A stretch of DNA of 64,000 nt, taken from Strigamia acuminata. Taxonomy: Eukaryota > Arthropoda > Chilopoda > Geophilomorpha > Linotaeniidae. Where the stretch lies: the NCBI GenBank assembly GCA_949358305.1, contig OX442319.1, positions 9,052,001-9,116,000 of the forward strand, in the 5' to 3' direction. A program made the translations under genes and the position numbers. Positions 1-12,593 of this stretch are shown here, piece by piece (position 1 is the stretch's first letter; each line of letters starts with the position of its first letter). A model generated the notes under the pieces. It did no database searches, was not told the origin of the DNA, and was given only the letters and a program-made list of their open reading frames with translations.

Positions 1-279
1 TTCAAATTTTCTGAAAATGCGGGTTTTTGAAGAAATTCGAATACAATTCTGTTATTTTCGGGATAAGACAGTACAGCCGTACCGTACGAACGACACGCAG
101 TTTACACTGTAAATAAAGGCTTTTATCATGTATTAGTTATTCATGTAGTATAGTTTATTTTTAGGGAAGGGAAAATGTGTTTTGTTTTATTTTTTAAATT
201 CATTTTTTAAAATTATTTTTACAAGTTTTATTATTTTATTATTTTTTATTTGTGGGTTGTACGTTCTTTTTAAAAATAG

Positions 280-792
280 TTTCAAATCCTTCAACCCGTC
301 GTGTTGGATCAATTGCAGACTATGATCCTCTTAACGATAAGTACGGATCTCTGGCACCCACAGCGAAAAACGAGGTGAATTCGCAACCCAACAACATCCC
401 ACCAATGAAAGGTCAGTTAGGGGATACCACATACACCATAAAGCTTCAAATTGACGCCGGGTTAAACATATTTATGAAATAAATTTATTTATTTTTGTAT
501 AGATGTGGACCAGCATGCATTAAACCAGCAAACTCATAAAAATTTGGGTGTAAGTAATTCTAACTACGGTAATTTTTAATTTCAAACAAACTACACAATT
601 TATCCGTCTCTTTAGCCTACTTATCGAGCCATGTATGACTACGCGGCTTCTGACATGGACGAAGTCAGTTTCCTTGACGGTGATTTCATCGTCAACTGCA
701 CGCCAATTGACGAGGGATGGATGACCGGCACCGTGCAAAGGACAGGACAAACCGGAATGCTGCCAGCCAATTATGTTGAAACGATTAATTGA
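280..792 (+). CDS. Lasp: LASP (LIM and SH3 domain protein) gene, last three coding exons
   Basis: Three exons join in phase: 280-411, 503-549 and 616-792, with the stop TGA at 790-792. The first ends in a split GAT codon and carries the motif [17 protein letters not shown], typical of arthropod LASP. The last encodes a whole SH3 domain: an ALYDY-like start (AMYDYAA), an acidic RT loop (DMDEVSF), the DEGW tryptophan motif, then GMLPANYVE close to the C-terminus. LASP proteins are LIM-nebulin-SH3 scaffolds that bind actin and act at the cytoskeleton; the SH3 domain recruits partners such as zyxin or VASP-type proteins. The LIM and nebulin exons must lie upstream of base 1, so the gene is partial here. 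Donors are GTCAGT and GTAAGT; acceptors end in TAG. Confidence 0.88.
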
Positions 793-3700
793 ATTTATAA
801 AGTTAATTAATAGAAATTAATGTTTTTTTTTTTTTTTTTTTATATATATCTATATATATATATATATACATATAATTATTATTATTTTCTTGTTTTGTTT
901 GCTATTACGAGGCCATTCACAAGAAACATTCTACTGGCATTTTTTTGTTTTACGTTTATTTGTTAGGATCGGGACCATTTTACATAATTAAATCCCGCTC
1001 AGAGAGCACTAACTATTCCACTAATCAAACAAGGGATCCAGGAAAATTAACAACAAAAAAAAATAATAAAAACATTCGATTTTGGTGCCAGTTATTATTC
1101 AAATCAATGAATCACGTAATTTGTGTGTTTTGTTAAGGCAAAGACAATTTTTTTTGGGGGGTGTCTAATTAAGCACGTTAAAGGGATAATCAAAATTTGT
1201 TTTGTCAGACATATCTAGTGCCAAACTAACAAGTGTATAGGAAATTAATTTAAGGTTGTCTTTGCCTCGTTATTGAAATTCGGTTAACGAGTTCCGTCTT
1301 TAGTTGGAAATAGCTATGTACAGTAATTATGAATTTAATGTTTGTTTTAATTACTGAATTACTTGCTCTTTGTACTCGGGTGTAAGCTGAATTATTTTGG
1401 ACAAATTAAGGAACACAAAGTGGGAATATGAAAAATTGACCTTTCAGATGCAAAACATGCAAAATTGGGTCTTAAAAGATGAAAAAGTGCAATTTCAGAT
1501 GAAAAAAGTGCATTTTCAGACGAATAAAGTGCATTTTCAGATGAAAAAATGCATTTTTGGATGGAAAAAGTGCATTTTCAGACGAAAAAGTGCATTTTCA
1601 GATGAAAAAAGTGCATTTTCAGATGAAAAAAGTGCATCTTTAGTTGAAAAAAGTGCATTTCAGATGGAAAAAATTCACTTTTTAACATTATTTGACAAAA
1701 CAATGCATTTTTCTGTACTTTACATCCCGATTATGGGTGCAGTGTTGTATCGGCTTCCGCACGAGTACATACCGTGATTTAATTCTACTATTACTGCGTG
1801 CACCAAACATGTAAACAATAACGTGGCGTAATTTGTAGATCTTTTTCTACGGTACTTTAATGTGTTGCTTATCTAGAAAATGTTGTAATCAACGAATCGA
1901 AGATGTTTTGTATTCCGAATTTTAACGCGCTATTAACACTACTAACGTATTGTATATTCCAGTTTATTATTACTCATTGACGTTTTCTTTTTTAAAAAAA
2001 ATCAACTTTTTATAGCGACATATTTCTTGGAATAATTATTGTTGCAACAAATGACTCCCCAAACTTGCTGAGTGGGTTTTCGCCAGATGAAATATTGTGA
2101 GGTTTCAAAGGGTTTAACTATATAGAGCAACCATTTTGTAATGGATTTTTTCGTTTAAGGAAAGTGGTATATGCTCAACTATACATTTGTTTTGATTTAT
2201 ATAATTTTTGTTTGGTTTTAGAGAGAGGGGGAAAAAAGAATGTTTGACTTGTTGATGCTCAATTCATAATGTACAGTGCAGCCGGTTTGAATTGTTGTTA
2301 CCTTGTATAATACCGTAGAGCGAATAGGATTTGATATTACATTGAACTTTCCTGGAGTCATTGACAATAATATTTTTAATTTTTAATTTTTGTTTTTTAA
2401 AGGAAAATTATACATTCAGACATAGGCGCCGACGGGGTGCGAAACTACCGTATGTCCGCAATTAAGAGCCGCCCTTGAATAGTTTTCGATACATGGTGAC
2501 ATCGGTATCGGCCACGCAATGAAATATCGGATCCGATGTCGGCGAAAACCAAAATAACGGCCCATAGGCCATAGCCGATACTGGTATTGGTCAAAGTCTA
2601 TTTTTTAGGGGTCCGATCTTGCAATATGTGGCATTTTTTGATGCCCATACGGACTATTCTGCCGAAGGTTTGCAATTTTCTTAATACGTGAACATCTTCG
2701 GTCAATGGGATTGTGTTCGAACAGATTGTTGGGGTTCATGAGTCGGGTCGCGCTAAATTGGCCTATCTGGTTGGCGCTAAGCTAATTTCACAAAATTAAC
2801 AAATTTTTAGCTTCGCTTAAGTAGCTATAGTGAAATTTCATTAGCGAGCCCAACTGGACATTCCCAGGAGGCCCCAACAGTGCGTTGTCCTCGTCGGTGC
2901 CTATGTCCAGACACATTGCGTCTCCATTTCTATCTGTAATAACAAGATACCAGTATTGAAAAGTGAAATCCAAGTAGAATTATAAGCGAAAACAATGCTG
3001 TGTAAATGTTTTTTCTAAAAGTTTAGACGTAGAGCACAAATTAAAAGTGCTTAGATCATTCGCGTGTTTCTGTTTTTCGTAATAATCTTGTCACTTTGCT
3101 GTTCCTACAACTTTTTTAAAATCATGTTATGATTATAGCAGATCTAACTTTTTGTGGTCTCAAGGGTGGAAAACTGGATTAATAATTAATACAAAAATTT
3201 TTCTTTTCTACAATTTCTTTTTTTTTTTTCGTATTTTAAAAATGTTGCAATGATGTTTACACATTTTCTTGTTAACATTGCTGGTTCTATTTTTGTTTTT
3301 ACTTTATTTTTGCTATTTTTTTTCTTTACTAAACAAATCCTTTTGTATATCTAATAATTCTGAATAAGGACTGTCTGATATCTCGAGACTTTTCGCACGT
3401 TTTTTCTTGTTTATTTTTAAAGTTTATATAGAAATATATTGTATTTGTATGCAAGTTAAAAACCGTTATTTACAGTTTTTAAAATACAAGTTTAATACTC
3501 TTATTCAACATCAATAAAATAAAGTGATTTAAAACGTGAAAGTAACTTTCGCACGATGAAATTTATTATTCATTGGAATGCAGTCTTACAATACCAATAT
3601 TTCGCACGAAATTGTGGGAACTGGTAAATGCTACACACGAGCTCTCATTTAGTCCAGGAGTCGTCACGAGGGGGTCGAGAAATACTAGTGCCAGCGCTAA

Positions 3701-4003
3701 CCCGTGGTAAAATATGCAATCAACTTTCAATAACAAACACACACGTATGCGTTATGTAATTATTGCGCCGAACATAGGGCGTAGTTGAAGAATTTCTCAG
3801 TGCTAATATTCCACTCAATTGTAAAATAAAGCATTTTTATGCTCATTGTGGTTTTATTTTATTTATATGAATCGATGGCCCCGGTTTGGTGCCCCCAACA
3901 AAAACAAATTCGAAAACAGATCAATAAAATTGAATATTCGCTCACTAGATGGCGCAAAAAGCGAGGTCGTCTGAGTGTGTATCGAGTATACACAAATTTC
4001 AAA
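793..4003. other. AT-rich intergenic region between Lasp and invadolysin
   Basis: I see no supportable gene. The first part is probably Lasp 3'UTR, with poly-T and TA microsatellite tracts near 823-880. A tandem array lies at about 1490-1680 (separate entry). Around 2440-2760 base composition is more even, but there is no long open frame and no splice pattern I trust. The last ~170 bases hold the 5' leader of the invadolysin gene, including a TAGATGGCGC motif near 3947. Confidence 0.6.
1490..1680. repeat. Minisatellite, about 21-bp unit
   Basis: About nine imperfect direct repeats of a ~21-bp unit built around GTGCATTTTCAGAYGAAAAA. The open frame across it (1397-1777) is a repeat artefact. 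The core TGCATTTTCAGA is the same as in the array at 8461-8735. Confidence 0.85.
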
Positions 4004-7000
4004 ATGGCAGCTACGGTGCGGTTGAAAGTAATTCTGCTGGCTTTTATGAGCATAAGAATATGTTTTACTTTCCATTATCCCATTAAATGCGGCCATCAGC
4101 CTCCGAAACCCGATGAGGTAATGTGGATTTACAAATCGTGACAATTGCATGGCTTTTGTATTGATGTTTTAATCATTTGAGTCTCTATAATGCAATGCAA
4201 TGCAAAATGCACTCTGGAGATATTTTTCCTAAAAAAATCTAAAATTATGAAAAATATTTTTAAATGGTAAAAAAAAAAATGTTTTTTTTTTAATTTTGGA
4301 GTATTAAATCATAAATCACGGTGCCAAACATAAAAAAAAATTATTAATTTTTTAATTGATCAAAATATTGAAGAAAATTGAGAAAATATTAAATTTTTAA
4401 TTTTTTAAAAAGAAAAAAAATTATTTTTTTAGGGAATTGAATTTTTTAGGGCATCTGAGATGAAGATGTAGTCATGAGGAAAATGGGTTTTTGTCCTGAA
4501 TTGATTTCACTTGGATAGAGGCTGCAAACACAGCTGAGTTGCACTCAATTAGTGTAACGACCGGTGTAAAAATATGAAAAAGCACGACCGGTGTCGTGAT
4601 AATGTTCTGTGTTTGGGTGGAAATAAATTTTTGAATAGCTCGTTTTATTGGGTTGGAAAATAAAGTGCAATATTTTAAATTAGAGTTGATGAAGCTTGGT
4701 GATTGGGTTTTAATTGAAATGAGTTATTTTTTTATTAATCGATTTTGGTCGTCTAAATTAGGGAGGTGGGAAAAAGAGTGGGGGAGAAAATTATTGGGTT
4801 TTTAGATGCAAAGTGTATTTTTTTGGGGATAATTTTCTATATATATTTGGGTTCCTTGATGTCACGGGCCGTTAGGCACAGTCGTCAGCCGTTCTGTAAA
4901 AGTTATGATACTGATTTGGAGAGTGGTTTTCTGGGGGACAAAGAGGGAGAGGAGAAAAACAATTTTTTTTTAAATGATTTATTCAATTTTTAAATTTTTA
5001 AACTTTTTTAAAAATATGATATTTATAATTTATTCAATTTTTTGGAGGTTTCAAAATTTGGTAGATTTTTTTCAATTTTTTTGGAAAATGAGGACAATTT
5101 TTTTTGGGGGAAATCTTCAGAATTTATTCAATTTTTTTGAACAATTTGTGGATTTATTCAATTTTTTGTAGGAAAATTTTGAGGATTTATTCAATTTTTT
5201 GTTGGGAAATTTTGAGAATTTATTCAATTTTTTTAGTAATTTTCAGAATTTATTCAATTTTTTTGGGATATTTTGAGGATTTATTCAATTTTTTGGGAAT
5301 TTTTCAGGATTTATTCAATTTTTTGGGAATTTTTCAGGATTTATTCAATTTTTTGGGAATTTTTCAGGATTTATTCAATTTTTTGGGAATTTTTCAGAAT
5401 TTATTTAATTTTTTGGGAATTTTTCAGGATTAATTCAATATTTTGGAAATTTCTCAAGATTTATTCAATTTTTTGTGAATTTTTCAGAATTTATTCGATT
5501 TTTTTTGGAAATTTTTAATATTCAATTTTTTGAAAAATTTATTCAACTTCTTTGAATATTTATGAAATTATTCTCTTACGTCCTTCAAAAAGTGACTAAA
5601 TTGCCCATTTTTAAAGCAAAACTGAACACAATTGAGAAATAAATGCGACCTTGATTCACTCAAGTGAATCCCATTTACAAATTAAGCTTTCATAAAACCT
5701 TGTAAAAGGTTTAATAGATGCAATCACACTCCTAATTGATAATTCTCCATTCTTCTTACTTCCCAGGTTCTGCATCATATTCACCTAGAGCCAGCACATC
5801 TAATTAGGAAGAGGAATATTGATCAAAAGCTTAGAATAAAACTAATTTACGATGCTAGTGTGCACAGGTAAAAACAATTTAAACAATTTAAACAATTTTC
5901 AAAAAAATTATTATTTCACACTTCCTTTTTAAAATTATTAAAATTTTTTAAATTTCTATTTCCAGCTTGCCAAAAGACAAATTAAGTATATTCAATGTAA
6001 GTATATCCATTGTTATTTCTTATTTATCAAATGTTGTTTACAATAGATCTTTTATTACAGAAAATATTACCAGCTGCTGTGAAATTCTGGGAAGAAACCT
6101 TAAGCGTACGCCCAATGTACACTCCAATTTTATTAAGCAGGTGATTCACACTGTTATTTGACTTCCATATTTATATTACTGCGATATTTCAGCTTATGGA
6201 TTTACAAATCACCAAATTGAATCACAATTTTTCATAATTGGTGGCGGATCCGGTCGATCTACAATAATCTGGGATTTCATGTCCCCATTTTTCTTATTAA
6301 AAATTGTGTGAATGAAAGGTAGTACAGTATAGAAACGTTGTTGTTATGTTAAATGGATGTTACGAAATAGGACGCAAGAATGTTTGATTTATTTCAACAA
6401 AATGTTTGATATTTTGGCACAAATATACATAGTAAAAGGAACCGTAACGCTTTTGTTATTACTGTGCTTGGTTTACGTTTATTTTTATTCATTTTGTGGT
6501 TAAAAAGGGAACAGGAGATATGTTTGTGCCGTAGTTTGCTTTAAAAAGATCAATAACAATTCCACTGTAATGGTCTACTTAGAAATTTATACCTTACTCG
6601 ACAGAATTACAACGGTGTGGGTTATAAAACTCGCGTTACATTAAATCTTTTATTTTTATTTTCCGCAGGAAATGCGAACAAAACAAACTGTATTACTTGA
6701 GACATAAAGAACATCATTACTGTAGCGTATCGTGCGAAGCCGAAACAAAATGTGGGGAAGTCGTTGTTCCCGAAGACCATCTGGACGTGAGTTATTAAAA
6801 ATAAAATGGAATTACATCTATCCGAGAAATCTTTGCGTAAAGTAAAGTGATATTGAATTGGATACTTAAGTTGCAATAGGCGCGTTCAATATAAAATGGA
6901 TTTCGCTGATTTTGCTGATTTGGCAATTTTGAGCCATTTTTCATGGTAAAAATGGCCGTTTTTCGTCAAGAATGGCCGTTTTCCATCAAGAATGGCGGTT

Positions 7001-10000
7001 TTTCGTCAAAAATAGGCATTTTTCGTTAAAAATAGGCATTTTTCGTTAAAAATAGGCATTTTTCGTTAAAAATAGGCATTTTTCGTTAAAAATAGGCATT
7101 TTTCGTTAAAAATAGGCATTTTTCGTTAAAAATAGGCATTTTTCGTTAAAAATAGGCATTTTTCGTTAAAAATAGGCATTTTTCGTTAAAAATAGGCATT
7201 TTTCGTTAAAAATAGGCATTTTTCGTTAAAAATAGGCATTTTTCGTTAAAAATAGGCATTTTTCGTTAAAAATAGGCATTTTTCGTTAAAAATAGGCATT
7301 TTTCGTTAAAAATAGGCATTTTTCGTTAAAAATAGGCATTTTTCGTTAAAAATAGGCATTTTTCGTTAAAAATAGGCATTTTTCGTTAAAAATAGGCATT
7401 TTTCGTTAAAAATAGGCATTTTTCGTTAAAAATAGGCATTTTTCGTTAAAAATAGGCATTTTTCGTTAAAAATAGGCATTTTTCGTTAAAAATAGGCATT
7501 TTTCGTTAAAAATAGGCATTTTTCGTTAAAAATGGCCATTTTTTAGCCATTCTTCGTTCAAAATGGCCATTTTTAGCCATTTTTCGTTAAAAATAGCCAT
7601 TTTCATCAGTGAAACGTTACAAAATTTAACGTTTGACCGACGAAAATGATGTTTCAGCAACGAATTTTTGACTGAACCGGTTTTTCTCCAATTTCCCGGT
7701 TCCCGGTACCGTGAATTCTCACCGGGATTCCCCGGAAATCGGTACCCCGGTTTCCCGGTATCGAAACCCTATTCACATATTTTTAATTTAATTTTTTTTT
7801 CAGGTTTGCAGGACTTGCGACGGAGTGGGACATCAATGTGTAGAAAGGAACGTTAGAGGCAACGGCGTAAGCGGAGCGGATTTTATATTTTACGTTTCCG
7901 CGCTGCAAACAGAACGTTGCAAGAAAGGATCCACCATTGCATACGCAGCGCACTGCCAACTGGAAGCGGCTTTCGATAGGTAAACTCATTCAATGTCGAT
8001 GATGGGATTTGTTGTTTCAACTCTTACTCCACAGACCTATTGCAGGTCATGCTAATCTGTGTCCAGAAGCCATCAACACTAAGGCGCAGGACCAGGAAAC
8101 TTTGTTTGCTACGATCAAGCATGAAATTCTGCATGCGCTGGGCTTTTCCGTCAGCTTGTTCGCTTATTTTAGGGATGAAAATGGGAAGCCTCGAACGCCG
8201 CGGCTTGAAAATGGAAAACCTGAACTGAATGAAACGTATAGAGATGTTGATAGTGAATGAATTGAGTTTGGTTTTTAATTTTTTGTTTTGTTTTGGAATG
8301 TCAGTTTAAAAAATTGGCAGTGGAGCGATAAGGTTATTCGTACGTTAACTCGGAGAAATTGGAGGGTTAGGGGAGGTACCGTGCCGAAGACTGTCAATAT
8401 GATCGTCACTCCACGTGTTCTGGTAAGTAAAAAATATAGATTGGTTCAGCACAATACAGTTGGTGCATTTTCAGACAAAATCAATGCATTTTCAGACAAA
8501 AAAAATGCATTTTCAGATTAAAAAAATGCATTTTCAGATAAAAAAAATTAATTTTCAGACAAAAAAAATGCATTTTCAGACAAAAAAAATGCATTTTCAG
8601 ACAAAAAAAATGCATTTTTACACAAAAAAAATGTATTTTCAGACAAAAAAAATAAATTTTTATACAAACAAAATGCATTTTTAGACAAAAAAAATGTATT
8701 TTCAGACAAAAAAAATGCATTTTTAAAAGAAAAAATGCTTTATTGGGCATAAAAATGTATTTGGAGGTGAAAAGTTTCATTATTAAGTGGGAGAAAATGC
8801 ATTTTCAGACAAATACCGGTATGTTAAAAATAAACATTCACTCGAATTTTATTTAACCACTTTGGAAATTTTAATTAGAATATATTTATTTTTGTTATTT
8901 AGAAAGAAGTCCGGCGTCATTTTAACTGCCCGACTTTGGAAGGTGCTGAACTGGAAGACCAAGGCGGCGAAGGAACGGAATTAACTCATTGGGAGAAGAG
9001 AATTTTCGAGGTTGAAAATGTTTTTAATAATTAATACGAAGAAAATATATTTTTATTTTTATTAATTATATATTAGAATGAAGCCATGACTGGGATCCAC
9101 ACCCAAAATCCGGTTTATTCTCGCTTGACCTTAGCATTGCTAGAAGATACGGGCTGGTATTCGGCAGATTTCAGCAAAGCCGAAAACTTGACATGGGGAC
9201 AGAGTTTGGGCTGTGATTTTGCCACAAAGAGTTGTCTAAATTGGATGGAAATTCAAACCCAAAAGTAGGCCTTACCGGTGTCTATTTTATATTTTTTTTG
9301 TTGCTGAACGTATTTTTCTCTTTTAGTAATAGGAATATTTATCCATTCTGTAAAATTGTCAAGCGCGATCCTCTGTATACATCATGTTCGGAAGACAGGA
9401 CAGGCCTTACTGTTTGCAACTTAGTGGACTATGTCGATGACTTACCGAAAGAGTACCAAGTATTGAATTTCGTATACACTGTTTCTCAATTTTTAATTTT
9501 AACATTGCAATTTTTGTTGCAGAATTTTGAGAGTCTACCGGAAGTGCCGTCGAATATTGTCGGCCAGTACGGGGGATCCTTGATTTTAGCTGATTATTGT
9601 CCTTTTTTTCAGGTTGGTAAATTCAGAGCCAATTTTCTGAGCATTGTTTAATGTCTTTCACTATCTTTTAAAGGAATTTCACTGGAAAACTCAAAATGTT
9701 TCCATCCGTGGTTCCAAATGTATTTATGCAGAAAACACCATTCGTAAGTCAAAATTTATTTATTTCATTAAATATATGTAAGAATTACACTTTTTCAGAT
9801 CCAGAGAGCAATTTAGCTTTGGAAGTGTATTCCAACAATAGTAGATGTTTTGATCATGCACCAGTGAGTCCATTGCAAATTGTATGAGATTAGAATTATT
9901 TAAACGGATTTTTCTTATTTTCAGGTGCCTTGGGAAGAAAAACACTGCAGTCATTCCCGTCACAAACAACATTACGGCAGTGGGTGCTACGAAGTAAACG

Positions 10001-10413
10001 ACATCAAAAAATGAAAACAAAAACACCTAAAACACGATATTTTAATTGTAATTATTAACATTTGCAGTTTTCGTGCTCCGAAGGGCGATTAAAAGTTCAC
10101 GTCCTTAATCGTCATTACACGTGTTACAAAGAAGACCAATTACTTCAAGTTACCATTTCGGTCGGTGGTAAATTGCACAGCGGACAAATCATATGCCCTA
10201 GATGTCAAGATTTATGCCAAGTAAAGATTTGTTAGGAAAAAATTATTGAAAATTGAATTTATTGTTGTTAAAACGCAGAGCGGATGTTTACCGGACAGTT
10301 CCCCGCCGCCGCAGCTCCATTACATGATGGACGAACTCATCTGCGGTTCGCTCGTCGAAAGAATGTCAATCAGATTGGTCTGCGTGTTTATACTCGTCAC
10401 AATTTTTCTATAA
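4004..10413 (+). CDS. Invadolysin / leishmanolysin-like zinc metallopeptidase (family M8)
   Basis: Seventeen exons join in phase into 649 codons: 4004-4117, 5767-5867, 5966-5996, 6061-6140, 6669-6786, 7804-7979, 8035-8235, 8305-8422, 8903-9010, 9077-9264, 9327-9459, 9533 minus ten (9523)-9612, 9674-9743, 9799-9863, 9925-9993, 10068-10220 and 10279-10413. The protein starts with a hydrophobic signal peptide ([13 protein letters not shown]) after ATG in a good context (AAAATGG). The zinc motif HEILH is at about residues 236-240 (bases 8120-8134). The third ligand is the His of LTHWEKR (about residue 342), followed by a Met-turn-like EAMTG. Many cysteines and a hydrophobic C-terminal tail ([11 protein letters not shown]) suggest a disulphide-rich, membrane- or GPI-attached enzyme. 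Family members act in cell migration, mitosis and lipid storage in flies. All catalytic residues are present, so it is probably active. Exons are small (31-201 bp); the long introns hold repeats. Confidence 0.93.
4980..5530. repeat. 30-bp tandem array in invadolysin intron 1
   Basis: About 16 direct repeats of a 30-bp unit, nearly perfect from 5277 to 5400. Each unit contains ATTTATTCAATTTTTTGGGA followed by ATTTTTCAG. The sense strand therefore repeats a pyrimidine-rich tract ending in CAG, like a splice acceptor. Open frames across it are artefacts of a unit length divisible by three. Confidence 0.9.
6890..7771. mobile_element. hAT-type MITE relic with internal satellite expansion
   Basis: The right part (about 7595-7771) is the reverse complement of the hAT-type MITE in the PDK gene (39188-39737) and ends in the same terminal GAAACCCTA. 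The left part matches that element's interior (CAATTTTGAGCCATTTTTC and related AATGGCCGTTTT motifs), but the left terminal repeat is missing. It sits in invadolysin intron 5. Confidence 0.75.
7001..7540. repeat. 20-bp satellite array, at least 25 identical units
   Basis: The unit TTTCGTTAAAAATAGGCATT repeats without a change from 7021 to about 7520, three per 60 bases. Degenerate units flank it (GTTTTTCGTCAAGAATGGCC type). The lack of differences points to recent expansion or homogenisation, or to collapsed or mis-assembled sequence. Confidence 0.95.
8461..8735. repeat. 21-bp minisatellite in invadolysin intron 8
   Basis: About 13 units of roughly AAAAAAATGCATTTTCAGAC with small differences. 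It shares the core TGCATTTTCAGA with the array at 1490-1680. Open frames on both strands (8460-8684 and 8481-8780) are repeat artefacts. Confidence 0.88.
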
Positions 10414-11470
10414 TTTGATTTTTTACCTCCGCTCAGAACAGTTTAAACTGTGATACAATGAGTATACATAGTTTTCTATGCTCTGTGATGACGCTTGTAT
10501 ATGATTATAACATTTATGTAAATATTTTTATTTTATTAAATTATTATTAGGAGTATATAATTATTGAAAGAGCTTTTTTTTACAGCTTAACTCCTAGTGC
10601 CTGCTTTGAGAGTTTTATTTGCTTTTCAAGGAGTTGATTTTGTATATTTGGTGAGATTTGACAAAAGCGCTTCCGCTTTGTAGCGTAAAATCGTGACTGT
10701 GTTTTATTCAAACCAAACATTTTAGAAATTTTAATTTTTTGTTTGTTTGAAACACTTGTTTTGATGATATGTTCTTGCCTTTTTATGAAAAGTGTCTTAT
10801 ATAATTCGTAACAAAAAAAGAAAAAGAAAAAAATATTTTATTTCACTTTTATTTACTTGAATTTTCTCATCAATTGAAATTTGTAATCGTTTACAATTGG
10901 AAAAATTACTTTAGGACACTTTTAAGTTGAATTATCGATTGAATAAACGACGACAGTATAAAAATTAAAACGATTTTGTTTCTGTTTACTCATAAAAAAG
11001 CAATTTTTGCTGGTTGGTTTATTTTTCCGGCATTTTTCGAACTGGATTATTTTCGACTTCGGAGAATCAGTCTTCCTTTCCACCAGGAGTCCAGTTAATT
11101 CGGATTTTCTTCGACCGTCTTTTTTTCCCTCTTACATGCCTATCTTCTGTACTATGAGTGTTTACGTGATTACTTGCTTTGTTTCATGAATGGGATTTTA
11201 AATGTTTTTTTAAATCCTTACTTTGGGTGCAGGAATACGAACATAAATGGTCAATGGGATTATCCTTGTGTGAGATTGCATGTGGACATGCAATATCAGT
11301 TTACACCTCAAGGAAAAAATTCCACCGTGCCCATTCCACTGCAAATATCAGAGAATGTTTTTTTGTAGCAAAAATATTATCTTTTTAAGTCAAAATAAAA
11401 TTTCAGTTTTCTTAATTTTCATGTACAAAAAAAATGCTTTTAAACACGTTTTCTCAAAACATTAAAAATG
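10414..11470. other. Invadolysin 3' region, then start of the duplicated ZF spacer
   Basis: The first ~350 bases are probably invadolysin 3'UTR. From about 10770 the sequence matches the repeated spacer also seen at 13300, 23300 and 31500 (motifs AAGTGTCTTATATAATTC and GAATTATCGATTGAATAAAC). Near 11230 lie a few shuffled pieces of ZF 3' flank. The 3' flank of the first ZF gene holds minus-strand AATAAA-type signals. No gene seen. Confidence 0.6.
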
Positions 11471-11485
11471 GAACTTGAATAGATT

Positions 11486-12593
11486 TTACGCAGTACGGGT
11501 TTTTAAGTGTCTTTTTAATCTTCCACTTTCAACACAGGAATAAGCACAAAGATGGCACTTCCATGGTCTTTCCCCTGTATGTGTAGCAATATGTTTTTTT
11601 AAATCCCCACTTGTAATACAGGAATAAGCACAAAGATGACATTTGAATGATTTTTCACCTGTATGAGTTGCAATATGACGTTTTAAATTTCCACTTACAA
11701 TACAGGAATATGCACAAAGATGGCACTTTAATGGTTTTTCACCTGTATGAGTTGCAATATGACGTTTTAAATTTCCACTTACAATACAGGAATAAGCACA
11801 AAGATGGCAGTTGAATCGTTTTTCACCGGTATGAGTTGCAATATGTTTTTTTAAATCCCAACTTGTAATACTGGAATAATCACACAAGTGACACTTGAAT
11901 GGCTTTTCACCCGTATGGGTTGCAATATGTTTTTTTAAACTTCCACTTTCAACACAGGAATATGCACAAAGATGGCACTTGAATGGTTTCTCTCTTGTAT
12001 GTTTAGCAATATGTGCTTTTAAATAATCATTTCGAATACAGGAATAAGCACAAAGATGGCACTTGAAAGGCTTTTCCCCCCGTGTGTGTTCTTCCATGTC
12101 TATTCATACTACTTGCAGTTGAACACGAAAAATTACATTCTTTACACTTAAACAGCTTTTCTTTCGTGTGAGTTAATATATGTATTTTTAAATCCCCACT
12201 TCCCACACAGGAAAAAGCACATAAATGACACTTGACTGCTTTTTCTGTAGTATGTGTCTGTACGTGACTACTCAAAATCCTTGCATTACGACACGAATAA
12301 ACGCACAAATGGCAAGTAAATGCTTTGTTTCTTGAATGGGTTATTAAATGTTTTTTTAAATCCCTATTTTGGGTGCAGGAATAGTCGCATAGATGACACT
12401 TGAAAGAGTTTTTCCTAGTGTGAGATCGTGCATGGTCAACCAGCATCACTTTAGACCGAAAGGAAATTAAACACACCTGGCATTTGTAGGGTTTGGCACC
12501 AACGTGAATCAGCATGTGTGTCTTCAAACACGAATAAAATGAACTCGTGTAATCACATCGACTGCATCTGAAGCGATGTTGTTTACTCGTCAT
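11486..12593 (-). pseudogene. C2H2 zinc-finger gene, copy 1, frameshifted
   Basis: Two overlapping minus-strand frames (12593-12027 and 12097-11486) together encode 13 C2H2 fingers with TGEKP-type linkers. The start MTSKQ matches the other copies. After finger 6 the sequence has six C (plus strand, about 12076-12081) where copy 2 has five; the extra base shifts the frame. In the last finger the final zinc-binding His is Arg (HLKTRTA). A candidate 5' leader exon lies at 12787-12975, with a pyrimidine tract and CAG acceptor before it and a GTAAGTAAG donor after it. The coding exon then begins at about 12622 after CACACTCAG. These proteins would be nuclear DNA-binding factors. An assembly error in the homopolymer could explain the frameshift. 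Confidence 0.8.

Noticed and set aside
1397..1777. 126-aa frame rich in Lys and Phe
   Set aside because: It spans the 21-bp minisatellite; the peptide is the repeat unit read through.
2788..2973. 61-aa minus-strand frame
   Set aside because: Short, no homologue recognised, no splice or promoter sign, and AT-rich flanks.
7001..7540. CRISPR-like direct repeats
   Set aside because: Units are head-to-tail with no spacers, in an animal intron; this is a satellite.
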